DNA of 36,376 nucleotides from Candidatus Cloacimonadota bacterium (GCA_021735645.1 JAIPGP010000143.1:1-36376); one strand, 5' to 3'. Positions 1 through 7,647 are shown, counted from the stretch's first letter. Notes: generated from the letters alone by a model not told the origin. Translations and numbers: made by a program.

Positions 1-4
1 TCAA

Positions 5-161
5 CCGCAGCAAATAATGTACCATTAAAAAATCCAGATGTTTCGTCGAACGCCTGGAAGAAGCCCATCCTCAACATGACGGATTTTTTGAAAACGTCAT
101 TCTGTTTTAGCAGGTGTCATTCTGAGGAATAACCCGCAGGGACATTCGACGAAGAATCTAC
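5..161 (+). repeat. 157-bp intergenic repeat, copy 1
   Basis: First of two head-to-tail copies with a period of exactly 157 bp. The unit has nested imperfect inverted repeats: an outer pair at 36-50 and 145-159 (13 of 15 positions complementary, both containing TTCGnCGAA) and an inner pair at 69-80 and 116-127 (10 of 12). It can therefore fold into one long interrupted hairpin. No open reading frame is credible inside it. The sequence style (GTCATTCTGAGG ... GACGAAGAATCT) resembles dispersed intergenic repeats seen in many bacterial genomes; that comparison is from memory and not a search result. Confidence 0.85.
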
Positions 162-318
162 CCGCAGCAAATAATGTACCATTAAAAAATCCAGATGTTT
201 GGTCGAACGCCTGGAAGAAGCCCGTCCTCAACATGACGGATTTTTTGAAAACGTCATTCTGTTTTAGCAGGTGTCATTCTGAGGAATAACCCGCAGAGAC
301 ATTCGACGAAGAATCTGT
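162..318 (+). repeat. 157-bp intergenic repeat, copy 2
   Basis: Direct tandem copy of the preceding unit, nearly identical; one visible change is GGTCGAA instead of CGTCGAA at 201-207, which weakens the left-arm palindrome. The arms lie at 193-207 and 302-316. It ends about 30 bp upstream of the GIY-YIG gene start, so the unit or its edge probably supplies part of that gene's upstream region. Confidence 0.85.
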
Positions 319-348
319 TCGCGATAATTAACACGATTTGGAAAAAAA

Positions 349-699
349 ATGAATTACTCATACGTTTATATATTATCAGATACACAAAATCAAACATTAT
401 ATATTGGTGTTACATCTAACCTCATCAAAAGGATAACAGAACACAAAAATCACTTACACGATGGTTTTACAAAGAAATACAATGTAACAAAATTAGTTTA
501 TTATGAAGAATTTTTAGATATCAGAGATGCCATCAATAGAGAAAAAACCTTAAAAGGCAAATTAAGAAAAAAGAAATTAAATCTAATCCTTACAATGAAT
601 CCATATTGGTTGGATCTATATGATATGATTATCAATGAAGAAGACATGACCGAGTTTAGTGCTAGAAGAGATAAATACATGAATCTTTTAGGTGAGTAA
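349..699 (+). CDS. Small GIY-YIG nuclease-domain protein
   Basis: 116-residue single-domain protein of the UvrC/URI-like GIY-YIG family (YhbQ/UPF0213 type). The GIY-like strand is YVYIL at residues 5-9 and the YIG strand is LYIG at 17-20. R28 in IKRITEHK and E65 in REKTLKG fit the catalytic Arg and metal-binding Glu of the fold. A short basic stretch (KLRKKK, 71-76) follows, and there is no additional DNA-binding domain. The start has only a weak ribosome site in an A-rich leader. The gene sits between tandem 157-bp repeats on both sides, which suggests a link between nuclease and repeat. The family fold is clear; the substrate is unknown. It could be a domesticated repair protein or a homing-type enzyme. 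Confidence 0.88.
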   Translation: MNYSYVYILSDTQNQTLYIGVTSNLIKRITEHKNHLHDGFTKKYNVTKLVYYEEFLDIRDAINREKTLKGKLRKKKLNLILTMNPYWLDLYDMIINEEDMTEFSARRDKYMNLLGE

Positions 700-748
700 T
701 CTTGTACACTTATTATATTATTCATTACTAACGTTCCGCATCCACACC

Positions 749-804
749 GCGAACGTCATTCTGAGGAATAACCTACAGTGACATTCGACGAAGAATCTGT
801 TCGC
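749..804 (+). repeat. Partial repeat unit with GCGAAC/GTTCGC ends
   Basis: Positions 755-798 match the last 44 bp of the 157-bp unit. The piece is bracketed by the 6-bp inverted repeat GCGAAC (749-754) and GTTCGC (799-804). It runs directly, in phase, into the next full unit, so it looks like the tail of a unit whose front 113 bp has been replaced by the segment that carries the GIY-YIG gene. Confidence 0.75.
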
Positions 805-957
805 TGCAAATAAGGTACCATTAAAAAATCCAGATGTTTCGTCGAACGCCTGGAAGAAGCCCGTCCTCAACATGACGGATTTTTTGAAAACGTCATTCTG
901 TTTTAGCAGGTGTCATTCTGAGGAATAACCTACAGTGACATTCGACGAAGAATCTGT
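801..957 (+). repeat. 157-bp intergenic repeat, copy 3
   Basis: Third full-length unit in the same orientation as copies 1 and 2, downstream of the GIY-YIG gene. The distance between its end motif (GAAGAATCT, 947-955) and that of the partial copy (790-798) is again 157 bp. It differs from copies 1 and 2 at a few positions, for example CCTACAGTG where they have CCCGCAGGG or CCCGCAGAG. It ends about 50 bp before the epimerase start. Confidence 0.85.
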
Positions 958-1010
958 TCGCTGCCCATAACTGATTTCTTAAAAATATAAAATAAAAAAG
1001 AGGAAAAATA

Positions 1011-1961
1011 ATGAATATTCTTGTAACAGGAGCAGCCGGTTTTATCGGCTCTCATCTATGTGAAACTCTCAGCAAAGATCATAATGTTATCGGTCTAGAT
1101 AATTTCTGTGATTTCTATGACATCAGGATCAAACGGAAAAATCTGCATGATCTGGCAAAAAGTGATAATTTCCAGATCATCATGGCAGATATCAGAAATA
1201 TTAGCGAATTGGAAGATGTTTTCAGTCACAACAAGTTTGATCTTGTGATCCATTTGGCAGCTATGGCAGGTGTGCGGCCATCTATTTTAGATCCGGGTTT
1301 ATACACAAATGTTAATGTGGTAGGCACTCTTAATCTTTTGGAACAGTGCAGAAAACTTAATATCAAAAAATTTATTTTTGCCTCTTCATCTTCGGTTTAT
1401 GGGAACAACAAGAAGGTTCCATTTGCCGAAACTGATCCGGTTGATCATCCTATCTCACCTTATGCTGCTACTAAAAAAGCCGGAGAATTGATCTGTCATT
1501 CTTATCACCATCTTCATCAAATTTCCATAGCTTGTCTGCGTTTATTTACCGTCTACGGACCACGACAAAGACCTGATCTGGCTATTCACAAATTTTCTCG
1601 CCGCATCCTGGCTGGAGAAACTATTCCCGTTTTTGGTGACGGCACTACCAGACGTGATTATACTTATATCGATGACATTGTTGAAGGCGTCATGAAAACG
1701 ATAGCTTTTGTGGATGAAGGCTTATATTACGAAATTTTCAATCTTGGCGAATCGCAGACTATATCTCTCTCCACAATGATTGAAACACTGGAAAAGACTT
1801 TGGCTGTGAAAGCTAAAAAAGAGTATTTGCCGATGCAGTCCGGTGATGTAATCCAAACTTTTGCCGATATCAGTAAAGCTAAGAAAATACTTGGGTACGA
1901 TCCTCAAACAAATTTTAAGGTAGGAATAGAAAATTTCGTTGAGTGGCTGCGCAAAGAATAA
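1011..1961 (+). CDS. NAD-dependent nucleotide-sugar epimerase
   Basis: 316-residue extended short-chain dehydrogenase/reductase that interconverts UDP-sugar epimers in the cytoplasm. The NAD-binding GxxGxxG is at 7-13 (GAAGFIG), the catalytic Ser lies in FASSSSVYG (123-131), and Tyr151 and Lys155 form YxxxK. The RPDLAIHKF segment near 188-196 and RDYTYIDDIVEGV near 215-227 are typical of UDP-glucuronate 4-epimerase/GalE-like members. AGAGGAA before the ATG serves as ribosome site. A strong terminator follows, so it is a one-gene unit. Family confidence is high, but the exact sugar cannot be told from sequence: UDP-glucuronate, UDP-glucose or UDP-N-acetylglucosamine are all possible. Confidence 0.9.
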   Translation: MNILVTGAAGFIGSHLCETLSKDHNVIGLDNFCDFYDIRIKRKNLHDLAKSDNFQIIMADIRNISELEDVFSHNKFDLVIHLAAMAGVRPSILDPGLYTNVNVVGTLNLLEQCRKLNIKKFIFASSSSVYGNNKKVPFAETDPVDHPISPYAATKKAGELICHSYHHLHQISIACLRLFTVYGPRQRPDLAIHKFSRRILAGETIPVFGDGTTRRDYTYIDDIVEGVMKTIAFVDEGLYYEIFNLGESQTISLSTMIETLEKTLAVKAKKEYLPMQSGDVIQTFADISKAKKILGYDPQTNFKVGIENFVEWLRKE

Positions 1962-1987
1962 AATTTTCTGTTGATTTTTGAATCTTG

Positions 1988-2014
1988 CCGGTGAATTAAT
2001 TCACCGGTTTTTTT
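1988..2014 (+). terminator. Rho-independent terminator after the epimerase
   Basis: Perfect 20-bp palindrome (two 10-nt arms, CCGGTGAATT/AATTCACCGG, 1988-2007) followed at once by seven T residues. It lies 27 bp after the epimerase stop codon. Confidence 0.93.
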
Positions 2015-2087
2015 ATGAGTAGTTCTTCTTAAGAACGGAAAATTAATTGGTCTTTCAAGGAAATCTATAATAAAAATAAAAAAATAA

Positions 2088-2149
2088 TTGACTAAAATCA
2101 AATTGAATAACAACTTATCGATGTAACTTATCAAAGTTGCTAACGTTAG
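2088..2149 (+). promoter_or_regulatory. Possible ssb promoter region with a 10-bp palindrome
   Basis: A -35-like TTGACT lies at 2088-2093, but no convincing -10 box stands at the normal distance. A perfect palindrome CTAACGTTAG is at 2140-2149, between this and the ssb ribosome site, and could be an operator. Weak evidence. Confidence 0.3.
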
Positions 2150-2211
2150 AAAGATCAATTCAGCCTTACGAACTAAAACAGCTAACTGTAAAACTAAAAG
2201 GAGGAGAAATT

Positions 2212-2580
2212 ATGAGTTTCAGAAACCCAAGTATCAATTCAGTTTCCATTTCCGGGAACATTGTCCGCGATGCCGAGATCAATCATGTGGGAGATGCAAA
2301 CACTCCTGTCACGACCATTACTGTAGCGCATAACCAGCGTTATAAAGCCAAAGACGGCAAATGGCAGGAGACAGTCTCCTTTATTGATGTGGAAGTATGG
2401 GGACCATTGGCAGAACGTGAAGATTATTACAAAAAAGGTGTTCCCGTAATTGTAGAAGGAATTCTCAAAGGCAACCAGTGGAAGGATAAAGAAGGTAAGA
2501 GTCATTCCAAAGTGATTGTTCGTGCTTCCAAAGTTCATGTACTGGTTTATCCGGATAAGGAAAGTAAAGAAGATAAGTAA
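2212..2580 (+). CDS. ssb: Single-stranded DNA-binding protein
   Basis: 122-residue SSB with one OB fold. NSVSISGNIVRDAEI near the N-terminus and a mid-protein aromatic/charged pattern (SFIDVEVWGPLAE, VIVEGILKGNQW) match the family. It would coat single-stranded DNA in replication, repair and recombination. The ATG at 2212 is chosen because AAGGAGGAG stands just before it; the reading frame stays open to a TTG at 2137, but that extension has no family match. The protein stops soon after the OB fold, with a charged end (ESKEDK). It lacks the disordered linker and the acidic DDxxPF-type tip through which typical bacterial SSB recruits partner proteins. It may be a secondary SSB or a lineage-specific short form. 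Confidence 0.9.
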   Translation: MSFRNPSINSVSISGNIVRDAEINHVGDANTPVTTITVAHNQRYKAKDGKWQETVSFIDVEVWGPLAEREDYYKKGVPVIVEGILKGNQWKDKEGKSHSKVIVRASKVHVLVYPDKESKEDK

Positions 2581-2637
2581 TTACAAAAAAAACACTTTGT
2601 TCAATACTTCAAACTGATTTTCATCATTAAAAAAAAT

Positions 2638-2676
2638 AAAGCCATTCTCAATATAGCAGAATGGCTTTGTTTTAAT
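2638..2676. terminator. Bidirectional terminator between ssb and the PorV-like gene
   Basis: Perfect 11-bp inverted repeat AAAGCCATTCT / AGAATGGCTTT (2638-2648 and 2658-2668) with a 9-nt loop. It is flanked by T-rich sequence on the right and A-rich sequence on the left, so it can end both the ssb transcript and the convergent minus-strand operon. Confidence 0.88.
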
Positions 2677-2685
2677 TATTTTTAT

Positions 2686-3525
2686 TTAAAATTTATAACC
2701 CAGGCTGAAATGATGTGTCAAATCAATAGCGTGCGTATTAAATCCATAGTCAACGATGATATTATAAGCTGTGAATTGTGCTCCCATGGAATAACTTGTT
2801 GGTTCGTTGCGGATACCGCTTCTCAAGGTAAACATCTCATATATTTTAACCTCAGCACCGGCATGTAATTCCGTTTTGCCGTTGATTGTTTTCTTCACTT
2901 CTATCGCGGTTGTTACATCTGTGTAAGGTTGATAGGAAATCCCCATAGCAAATTTTTGCGGCAGATCGTGTTCGTTATCTACACCGACTGCAGGATTATT
3001 CAAATTTGTTACAGTAAATCCGATCTTTGTCCTTTGATGTAATGTGACTAAAGCTCCCAGATCAAAGCCAAAGCTTGGTTGTTCTCCGTTACCATCCATT
3101 GAGAGATGATACATATTGAATCTGTAACCAAAGTCTAAACTGGAATGAATATCATGTAGTATATTGATAGCGTGACCTATAGCATACACTTTTTCACTGA
3201 GAAGGTTCACATCCTGAAAATCCACATCCATAGATTCCAGTCCTATTCCAATAGAGCCGAAATTATGCGGTAGTTTAATTGCCAGCGCTATCGTATTCAG
3301 CACTTGAAAATCATTATTGAAAATTTTTGAATAACCAGCGATTATATTATTTTCAGTGCTGTTCAATCCGGCCGGATTATAGAAAATAGCATTAGCGTCA
3401 TCACTTATGGAATAATAAGCTCCGCCCAAAGCTCTGGCTCGCGGGGATGGTTCGTAATCATCGAAGATAGCTGCCAAATTGATCGAAATTAATATTATGC
3501 AAATAACTGTTATCAGCTTTTTCAT
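2686..3525 (-). CDS. PorV/PorQ-family outer-membrane beta-barrel protein
   Basis: 279 residues with a Sec signal peptide (MKKLITVICIILISINLAA). The N-terminal signature ARALGGAYYSISDDANAIFYNPAGL is the hallmark of the PorV/PorQ (UPF0164, FadL-like) barrel family; alternating beta-strand pattern continues to an aromatic C-terminus (HHFSLGYKF) typical of outer-membrane barrels. In Bacteroidota PorV is the shuttle protein of type IX secretion. Here the gene lies 11 bp downstream of a secreted protein with a FlgD-like C-terminal domain, which suggests a carrier-cargo pair, but family members with other roles are common. AGGGGGAAAT before the ATG is the ribosome site. It is the last gene before a terminator. 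Confidence 0.82.
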   Translation of the reverse strand: MKKLITVICIILISINLAAIFDDYEPSPRARALGGAYYSISDDANAIFYNPAGLNSTENNIIAGYSKIFNNDFQVLNTIALAIKLPHNFGSIGIGLESMDVDFQDVNLLSEKVYAIGHAINILHDIHSSLDFGYRFNMYHLSMDGNGEQPSFGFDLGALVTLHQRTKIGFTVTNLNNPAVGVDNEHDLPQKFAMGISYQPYTDVTTAIEVKKTINGKTELHAGAEVKIYEMFTLRSGIRNEPTSYSMGAQFTAYNIIVDYGFNTHAIDLTHHFSLGYKF

Positions 3526-3536
3526 TATTTCCCCCT

Positions 3537-4820
3537 TTATTTCAATGGTGCACCGATAACTATCGGAGCCTTAGCTGTTTTTTTATTGCCGTTAGCCGTA
3601 TCAATTACTTCTAAAAAACAGATATATAAGCCAAGCGGAAGTAATTTATTTTCTACATCTTTGCCATTCCAGTCATAGTGGATGATCCCGGTAGAATTAG
3701 AAATTATTGTATTCACTAAAGTGCGCATCAGTTTTCCCTCTGCATTATATACTCTCAGAATAGCTTTATCACCATTTTTAGAAGCAAATTCTATGGGGAA
3801 AGTCTCTCCGTCGTAAGGATTAAAAGTTTTAGCCGGGATATTTAGAACTGCACTGTGAGTAGTGGCGCTGTAAGTGTAAAAATAAGCTGAAACTTGCGGA
3901 TATCCTTCCGGAAATACATATTGCTCGGTATTGGCCGTATCAGTTGCTGTGATATAAAATTCTACAATTGTGCCCTGTCCTTGAGCCGGGACAGTTGCTT
4001 CGAATATATTTTCGTTGATCTCATTAGGGAGCATTTCCAGCATATTAAATTCAAAACTGCTGCTGGTTTTCCAGTTCAAGATCACATTTGCCATTTGCAG
4101 AGGATATGAAAAAGTAATATTAACAGGTTGTCCCGGGATTACTTCGCTTATTTCTCCATAAGGATAATTAACGAATTCTCCTTCCCGTAAATGGTCATCA
4201 TAACCTGCTAAAATTTGAAAATTACTCGCGTAGATACTTCCTGCTCCAACTGCTTCCAGAATAAATCCAACATAATAATCATCCAGAATTATACCGGTTG
4301 AATCCCAAACGCGAATAGTCAGCTGATTCCCATTTTCGTCTTCAATATTTATATTTGTACCGCCGCCTGCAAAGTAGATCTCATAAATAGTACCTGTTAC
4401 CTGAACCAAAGTACCTTCATACAGATTGTTATTTTCTCCCATATCGAGTATTGTCGGAGACGGTTCAGGGTTGCCTGTGCTGATCACGCTGTAGCTAAAA
4501 TCTTTTAACTCTGTTACACCATTATACTCATCCACTATTCCGCTCACTTGAAGTGAGTTACCGCGGATCAGATCATTCTGGTAGGCAGGTGTGATATCAT
4601 AAGCAAACAACATTATTCCTTTACCTGAATTATCCTGAATAAAAGCATTCAGCAAATTGTCGTTTGTTACTCCTGCACCAATTGTAATAACTCCTTGAAC
4701 CGTTACTGATTCACCGTTATAAACACTAACACTATCTTGAATATTAGCAATGGGAGTTATCACCTGAGCTAATAATAAAGTAGAAGTTAAAAACAAAATT
4801 ATACTTAGAAATTTCTTCAT
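3537..4820 (-). CDS. Secreted OB-fold protein with FlgD-like C-terminal domain
   Basis: 427 residues. Signal peptide (about 1-18, ending LLLAQ) is followed by an OB-like domain (residues ~25-120, pattern VTVQGVITIG ... SLQVSGIVDEYNGVTEL), a second related beta domain (~130-205, LVQVTGTIYEIY), an Ig-like middle part (~220-315) and a FlgD-type Ig domain at the end (~325-427, FNPYDGETFPIEF ... ILRVYNAEGKLMRTLV ... LGLYICFLEV). Such ends serve as sorting or anchoring domains on surface proteins of Bacteroidota-like and Cloacimonadota-like bacteria. The OB part resembles DUF5689/YhcR-type domains from memory. It overlaps lspA by four bases (ATGA), so the two are translationally coupled. No catalytic motif is seen; function is unknown. 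Confidence 0.78.
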   Translation of the reverse strand: MKKFLSIILFLTSTLLLAQVITPIANIQDSVSVYNGESVTVQGVITIGAGVTNDNLLNAFIQDNSGKGIMLFAYDITPAYQNDLIRGNSLQVSGIVDEYNGVTELKDFSYSVISTGNPEPSPTILDMGENNNLYEGTLVQVTGTIYEIYFAGGGTNINIEDENGNQLTIRVWDSTGIILDDYYVGFILEAVGAGSIYASNFQILAGYDDHLREGEFVNYPYGEISEVIPGQPVNITFSYPLQMANVILNWKTSSSFEFNMLEMLPNEINENIFEATVPAQGQGTIVEFYITATDTANTEQYVFPEGYPQVSAYFYTYSATTHSAVLNIPAKTFNPYDGETFPIEFASKNGDKAILRVYNAEGKLMRTLVNTIISNSTGIIHYDWNGKDVENKLLPLGLYICFLEVIDTANGNKKTAKAPIVIGAPLK

Positions 4821-5317
4821 ACTTGCTCCTTTTGAGTTTCTTTATGAAATAAACTATAGCCGATAATGAGGATTATGGCAATTACAATAGAACTGTCGGC
4901 AAGATTGAAAACCGGCCACCTTTGCATAATTAGATCAGGGAAATCACACCAGATAAAATCGGTAACACTTCCTAGCAATATTCTATCAATTAAATTTCCT
5001 AATGCACCGCCTAAGATCAGAGCAAAAGAAAACATCTCTAATTTATTCTTACTGTTGATACTAAGGTAAATAATAATGCTTATTGCAATTAATGAAATAA
5101 TAATGAAAAGAAGTCTGTTCAGGTCAGCATTTCCAAAAGAAAAACTAAATGCGGCCCCGGTATTTTGCACATAAGTAAGCCAAACAAATTTTGGTGTGAG
5201 TTTGATTATCTGTCCGGGCTCTATTGAACTTTTAATCATGTGCTTAGATACTTGATCCAGTACGATCACCAGAAATGAAACCCAGAAATATGGTAATAGT
5301 TTTACAATTTTTTTCAC
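4817..5317 (-). CDS. lspA: Lipoprotein signal peptidase II
   Basis: 166-residue aspartyl protease of the inner membrane that removes signal peptides from prolipoproteins after lipidation. Four membrane segments are visible (about 8-24, 66-87, 94-110, 139-157). The conserved blocks are DQVSKHMI (21-28), VQNTGAAFS (50-58), GGALGNLIDR (103-112) and FNLADSSI (137-144). The catalytic aspartates are D111 and D141. Translation starts at GTG, sharing one base with the stop of the zinc-finger gene (TAGTG). Its substrate class is present in this window as the clostripain-like lipoprotein. Confidence 0.97.
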   Translation of the reverse strand: MKKIVKLLPYFWVSFLVIVLDQVSKHMIKSSIEPGQIIKLTPKFVWLTYVQNTGAAFSFSFGNADLNRLLFIIISLIAISIIIYLSINSKNKLEMFSFALILGGALGNLIDRILLGSVTDFIWCDFPDLIMQRWPVFNLADSSIVIAIILIIGYSLFHKETQKEQV

Positions 5318-5715
5318 TATTTTCTTCTTCTCTTTCTTTCTTCTTCTGCCTCTTTACATTTTATGCAGTATTTTGCATAAGGCACTATTTTCAAACGATT
5401 AGCAGGAATATAATCTCCGCAGATCTCGCAGATGCCGTATGTTTTATCATAGATTCTTTTCAGAGCAGAATTGATCATTTTTACATTCTCCAATTCTTTT
5501 TCCAGAATGTAAACTCTACGTTCTGATTCGTCTGTATCGGAACCAAGATCTGCCTGATGCTGCGAATAAGCTGAAAGATTTCCATTACCGTCTTTTGCAC
5601 CACGCTTTTGAATATCGTTGATAGCATTGATCACATTTTGTGTTTCTGCCTTTTCTTCCAGTAGAATTTCTTTATACTTTTCAAGTCGCTTTTCTGCCAT
5701 TTTTTTTGCTGCCAT
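5317..5715 (-). CDS. DksA/TraR-family zinc-finger protein
   Basis: 132 residues. A basic N-terminal helix and coiled coil (~5-90) lead into a C4 zinc finger (C96, C99, C117, C120; CEICG ... CIKCKE), and the tail is very basic (EERKRRRK). This is the plan of DksA/TraR proteins, which enter the secondary channel of RNA polymerase and tune initiation, often with ppGpp. The coiled-coil tip region (HQADLGSDTDE, 53-63) is acidic but does not match the DxxDxA of E. coli DksA exactly, so it is closer to the short TraR/YteA-like members. It is followed directly by lspA. The same pairing is familiar from many genomes. Confidence 0.88.
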   Translation of the reverse strand: MAAKKMAEKRLEKYKEILLEEKAETQNVINAINDIQKRGAKDGNGNLSAYSQHQADLGSDTDESERRVYILEKELENVKMINSALKRIYDKTYGICEICGDYIPANRLKIVPYAKYCIKCKEAEEERKRRRK

Positions 5716-5729
5716 AATTAAGTCCTCTT

Positions 5730-6542
5730 TTATATTTTCTTAACTAATTCTACGATTAATAATGCCAAGTTCTTTTTGGCTTTTGCTGCATTTTTCCTAA
5801 TTTCTTCCTGTGTATGAGCTTTTGCATGGAATATATTGCTTAAGTTGGTTACAACAGATAGCCCAATAACTTCTATCCCGGAATGAATAGCAACAATAAC
5901 CTCCGGTACAGTTGACATTCCAACCAGATCTGTCCCCAGCTTTGCCAGCATTTTACACTCAGCTTTAGTTTCCATACTCGGTCCTAAGACAGCAGTATAG
6001 ACTCCTTCTTGTAAAGGGAAATCATTAGTTTTTGCAATATTATGAGCTAAGTTTATATATTCGTTATTATAAGGCTGATGTAAACTCGGGAATCTATCAC
6101 CAAGCTCCGGATAATTTTCCCCGATCAAAGGATTATTACCCATAAAATTAATATGATCCTTGAGGATCACTATATCACCGGGAAGCATTTTTTCATTTAG
6201 ACTGCCGGCTGCATTTGTTACAATGAGTTTTTTGGTTCCTAAAGCCTTTAAAACCCTGATGGGGAAAGTTATCTCCTGCATAGAATACCCTTCGTAATAA
6301 TGAATTCTTCCCTGCAGAATTACTACTGTTTTACTGCCGATCTTTCCGGCTAAAAGCCTGCCTTGATGAGAAGGAGCAGTTGAAACTTGCAGATTGGGTA
6401 TTTCCGCATATGGAATAATGATCGGATCTTCCAAAAGTTCTGCTATAGAGTTCAATCCTGTTCCCAGAATTATGCCTATACCGGGTGTAATCCCAATTTT
6501 TCCCTTTAAAAACTCAGCAGTTTCTCTTATCATGTTCAACAT
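5730..6542 (-). CDS. punA: Purine nucleoside phosphorylase
   Basis: 270-residue trimeric-type purine nucleoside phosphorylase (family 2, inosine/guanosine class). It splits purine nucleosides with phosphate to base and ribose 1-phosphate. Family blocks are ILGTGLNSIAE (25-35), the phosphate-site APSHQGRLLAG, GRIHYYEGY, VTNAAGSLN, GPSMETKAE and GMSTVPE, plus VVTNLS whose Asn binds the purine ring. The start is the ATG three bases after the yggT stop; a second ATG lies three codons later and cannot be excluded. With tdk two genes upstream, it forms a nucleoside salvage group. Confidence 0.95.
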   Translation of the reverse strand: MLNMIRETAEFLKGKIGITPGIGIILGTGLNSIAELLEDPIIIPYAEIPNLQVSTAPSHQGRLLAGKIGSKTVVILQGRIHYYEGYSMQEITFPIRVLKALGTKKLIVTNAAGSLNEKMLPGDIVILKDHINFMGNNPLIGENYPELGDRFPSLHQPYNNEYINLAHNIAKTNDFPLQEGVYTAVLGPSMETKAECKMLAKLGTDLVGMSTVPEVIVAIHSGIEVIGLSVVTNLSNIFHAKAHTQEEIRKNAAKAKKNLALLIVELVKKI

Positions 6543-6545
6543 TTC

Positions 6546-6812
6546 TTACAATCCCAACAGAATGTTTCTAAGCAAATTTAACAAAATAATTACCAGAATC
6601 GGAGAAAAATCAAGCGGAGAGCCGGGAATAAGCTTATTCTGCAGTTCGCGGATCGGGCGCATTACCGGTTCTGTAAGTTGAATTATAAACAGGTAGATCT
6701 TAAAAAATTCTCCGGCAGGGTTAACTCGAAACCAGGATAAAACTGCTCTGATTATGATCACTATCATGTAGATCTGCACGATATTTGCCAGTAACATTCT
6801 TAATTGTATCAT
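6546..6812 (-). CDS. YggT-family small membrane protein
   Basis: 88 residues with two hydrophobic segments (~5-26 and ~62-85) and the YggT hallmarks RAVLSWFRVNP and LTEPVMRPIRE. Members are inner-membrane proteins, implicated in envelope or cation homeostasis and, in Gram-positives, in cell division (YlmG); the exact role here is unknown. I place the start at ATG 6812, two bases after the tdk stop, with GAGG about ten bases upstream. An open extension to 6842 would overlap tdk by 28 bases. Confidence 0.88.
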   Translation of the reverse strand: MIQLRMLLANIVQIYMIVIIIRAVLSWFRVNPAGEFFKIYLFIIQLTEPVMRPIRELQNKLIPGSPLDFSPILVIILLNLLRNILLGL

Positions 6813-6814
6813 GA

Positions 6815-7393
6815 TCACAAGACCTCGTGACAGTTTCGACAACGGGCTTCGTAAATATCAGTTGTTCCCACAACTACAGTTTCTTTGCTTTTTGTAAGTC
6901 GTTGAGTTCGACTGGCCGGATTACCGCATTTCACACAGATAGCATTTAACTTTAATACGTATTCAGCAATTGCTAAAAGCTGAGGCATCGGCCCGAAAGG
7001 TTTTCCGCTGTAATCCTGATCAAGTCCGGCTGCAATTACCCGTTTCCCGGTATCAGCTAATTTATCACAAATAGCTACAATATTATCATCAAAGAATTGT
7101 ACTTCATCAATAGCAATTATTTCTGTATCATATTTAACAAGATCATGGATCTCACTGGCATTTTTAATGATCTGAGAAGGAGTTTTCATTTTGTTATGTG
7201 AAACAATGTGATCTTTTTCATATCGGTTGTCTATTTCCGGCTTGAATACTTGTATTTTTCGTCTGGCATATTCCGCTCTGTGAACTCGGCGGATCAGCTC
7301 CTCGGTTTTACCGCTGAACATGCTGCCGCAGATCACTTCTACCCAGCCTGTTTTATTATTAATAATATTCATTTTAGAAACTCCATTTGTCAT
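6815..7393 (-). CDS. tdk: Thymidine kinase (type II)
   Basis: 192-residue cytoplasmic enzyme that phosphorylates thymidine to dTMP with ATP. The P-loop is GSMFSGKT (23-30), the Walker B/catalytic block is [10 protein letters not shown] near 93-102 (Glu as base), and two CxxC pairs near the C-terminus (CVKC, CRNC) form the zinc-binding lasso. The first ATG has GAGG about nine bases upstream. A second ATG seven codons later also has GGAG at a good distance, so either could be used. First gene of the minus-strand run, read away from the divergent butyrate kinase gene. Confidence 0.96.
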   Translation of the reverse strand: MTNGVSKMNIINNKTGWVEVICGSMFSGKTEELIRRVHRAEYARRKIQVFKPEIDNRYEKDHIVSHNKMKTPSQIIKNASEIHDLVKYDTEIIAIDEVQFFDDNIVAICDKLADTGKRVIAAGLDQDYSGKPFGPMPQLLAIAEYVLKLNAICVKCGNPASRTQRLTKSKETVVVGTTDIYEARCRNCHEVL

Positions 7394-7647
7394 TAATTTT
7401 TCCTCAACTTAATGTGTCAAATCATTTGTGGGATGCAGGGTCTTGAATAAACATTCATGTTTTTGTATCTGTTTTTTTTAAGATTTATTATTATTCCTGG
7501 AAAAGTGTAAAATGAACTCTAAGGGTGGATCATAATTTGAAGAGGAAATAAAATTATTAGTTAATATTCCGCATTTTTATGGTTTAGAAAATATTTGACG
7601 GGTTGGATGTTGTGCTCAAATTGGCAAAAAAGTTTTGGAGAGTTGCC

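Noticed and set aside
1-960. Repeats as a CRISPR array
   Set aside because: The unit is 157 bp with no variable spacers between copies, and no cas genes are near.
2137-2211. 25-codon N-terminal extension of SSB
   Set aside because: It begins with TTG, contains the ribosome site of the ATG at 2212, and does not match the family.
7415-7420. Perfect minus-strand TTGACA upstream of tdk as promoter
   Set aside because: Only about 21 bases separate it from the tdk ATG, so the -10 box would fall on the start codon; not supported as it stands.
7603-7647. 15-codon extension of butyrate kinase
   Set aside because: The family start is MKYRVLAVNPGS; the ATG at 7648 has its own GGAGAG site.
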